DNA from: an uncultured Bacteroidia bacterium
Lineage (GTDB): Bacteria; Bacteroidota; Bacteroidia; Bacteroidales; F082
Reading direction: 5' to 3'
Length of the DNA stretch: 58,686 bases
Assembly (NCBI GenBank): GCA_902785755.1
Contig: CACZZO010000023.1
Location: forward strand, 1 to 58,686
Shown piece after piece: positions 58,664-58,686 of the stretch. The position numbers and the translations under genes were made by a program. The notes beneath the pieces are model-generated. The model saw only the letters and a list, made by a program, of their open reading frames with translations, did no database searches and was not told the origin of the DNA. Each line of letters begins with the position of its first letter. The stretch's first letter is position 1.

Positions 58664-58686
58664 AAGCTGTAAGCCATAAGCTGTAA
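58664..58686. repeat. Heptad-word repeat at the window end
   Basis: GCTGTAA, GCCATAA, GCTGTAA run in tandem, starting 6 nt after the stop of the T9SS gene and cut by the window edge. It uses the same vocabulary as the hairpin at 48614-48724. Confidence 0.75.

Overview
This 58.7 kb window is chromosomal DNA from a member of the Bacteroidota, most likely order Bacteroidales. Several signs agree. At least 26 promoters carry the Bacteroidota -7 box TAnnTTTG a short distance before a start codon. SecD and SecF are fused. Three secreted proteins end in type IX secretion (T9SS) sorting domains, and a PorE-like T9SS envelope protein is present. Family-restricted genes such as DUF4831, DUF4290, a FISUMP lipoprotein and a purM-prfA-pyrF gene order also point this way. 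I cannot name the genus.

Layout. 1-703 is a non-coding repeat island, followed by an AAA/DUF4143 ATPase (704-2050, -). 2263-8244 holds serS, a GT2 glycosyltransferase, an acidic ExoX-like protein, a small DMT-type membrane protein, a sodium/solute symporter and DUF4831. 8225-10739 holds kdsA, xerD and a lipoprotein nitroreductase. 10818-14790 is a serine-biosynthesis cluster (serC, serA, a four-helix-bundle gene, DUF1015). 15082-18044 is an accessory patch: an AlbA_2/Schlafen-type ATPase, a frameshifted FISUMP lipoprotein and two gene remnants. 18045-25984 holds rpmE2, lon, an orphan peptide-binding lipoprotein, ilvE and an Omp28-type T9SS cargo. 26063-33972 (all -) is porE-like, purM, a small lipoprotein, prfA, a two-gene restriction-modification cassette and pyrF. 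34075-38473 holds an AbiE-type toxin-antitoxin pair, a large T9SS adhesin-like protein and DUF2442. 38701-46172 holds secDF, an ABC-2 exporter, dnaJ and grpE. 46272-51921 holds a hollowed-out hipA with intact hipB, murA, DUF4290, pcrA and tRNA-Lys. The right end holds tsaC, a PurF paralogue without its glutaminase cysteine, an antitoxin with a hollowed-out PIN toxin, and a 1216-residue T9SS protein.

Themes. (1) Five co-directional gene gaps of 92-112 bp (serS-GT2, serC-serA, lon-SBP, porE-purM, DUF4290-murA), plus the spacer after the last gene, contain long imperfect hairpins. Their arms are strings of roughly 7-nt words, and each starts within a few bases of the upstream stop codon. The word set differs from site to site while the architecture stays the same. 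This is the signal in the window I find least explained. (2) Toxin-type genes are hollowed out while their partners stay intact: hipA has lost its kinase core and the PIN toxin has lost its middle. A third remnant (17512-17643) keeps a promoter, a start and what looks like an ATPase C-terminus. (3) A restriction-modification pair sits inside the purM-prfA-pyrF cluster, joined by ATGA overlaps to each other and to pyrF. (4) Several core enzymes carry substitutions at catalytic positions: MurA Cys to Asp, SerA His to Lys, PurF-like Cys to Gly, and a retropepsin-like domain without DTG at the end of the PorE-like protein. Some of these are known lineage variants; the last is, as far as I know, not described.
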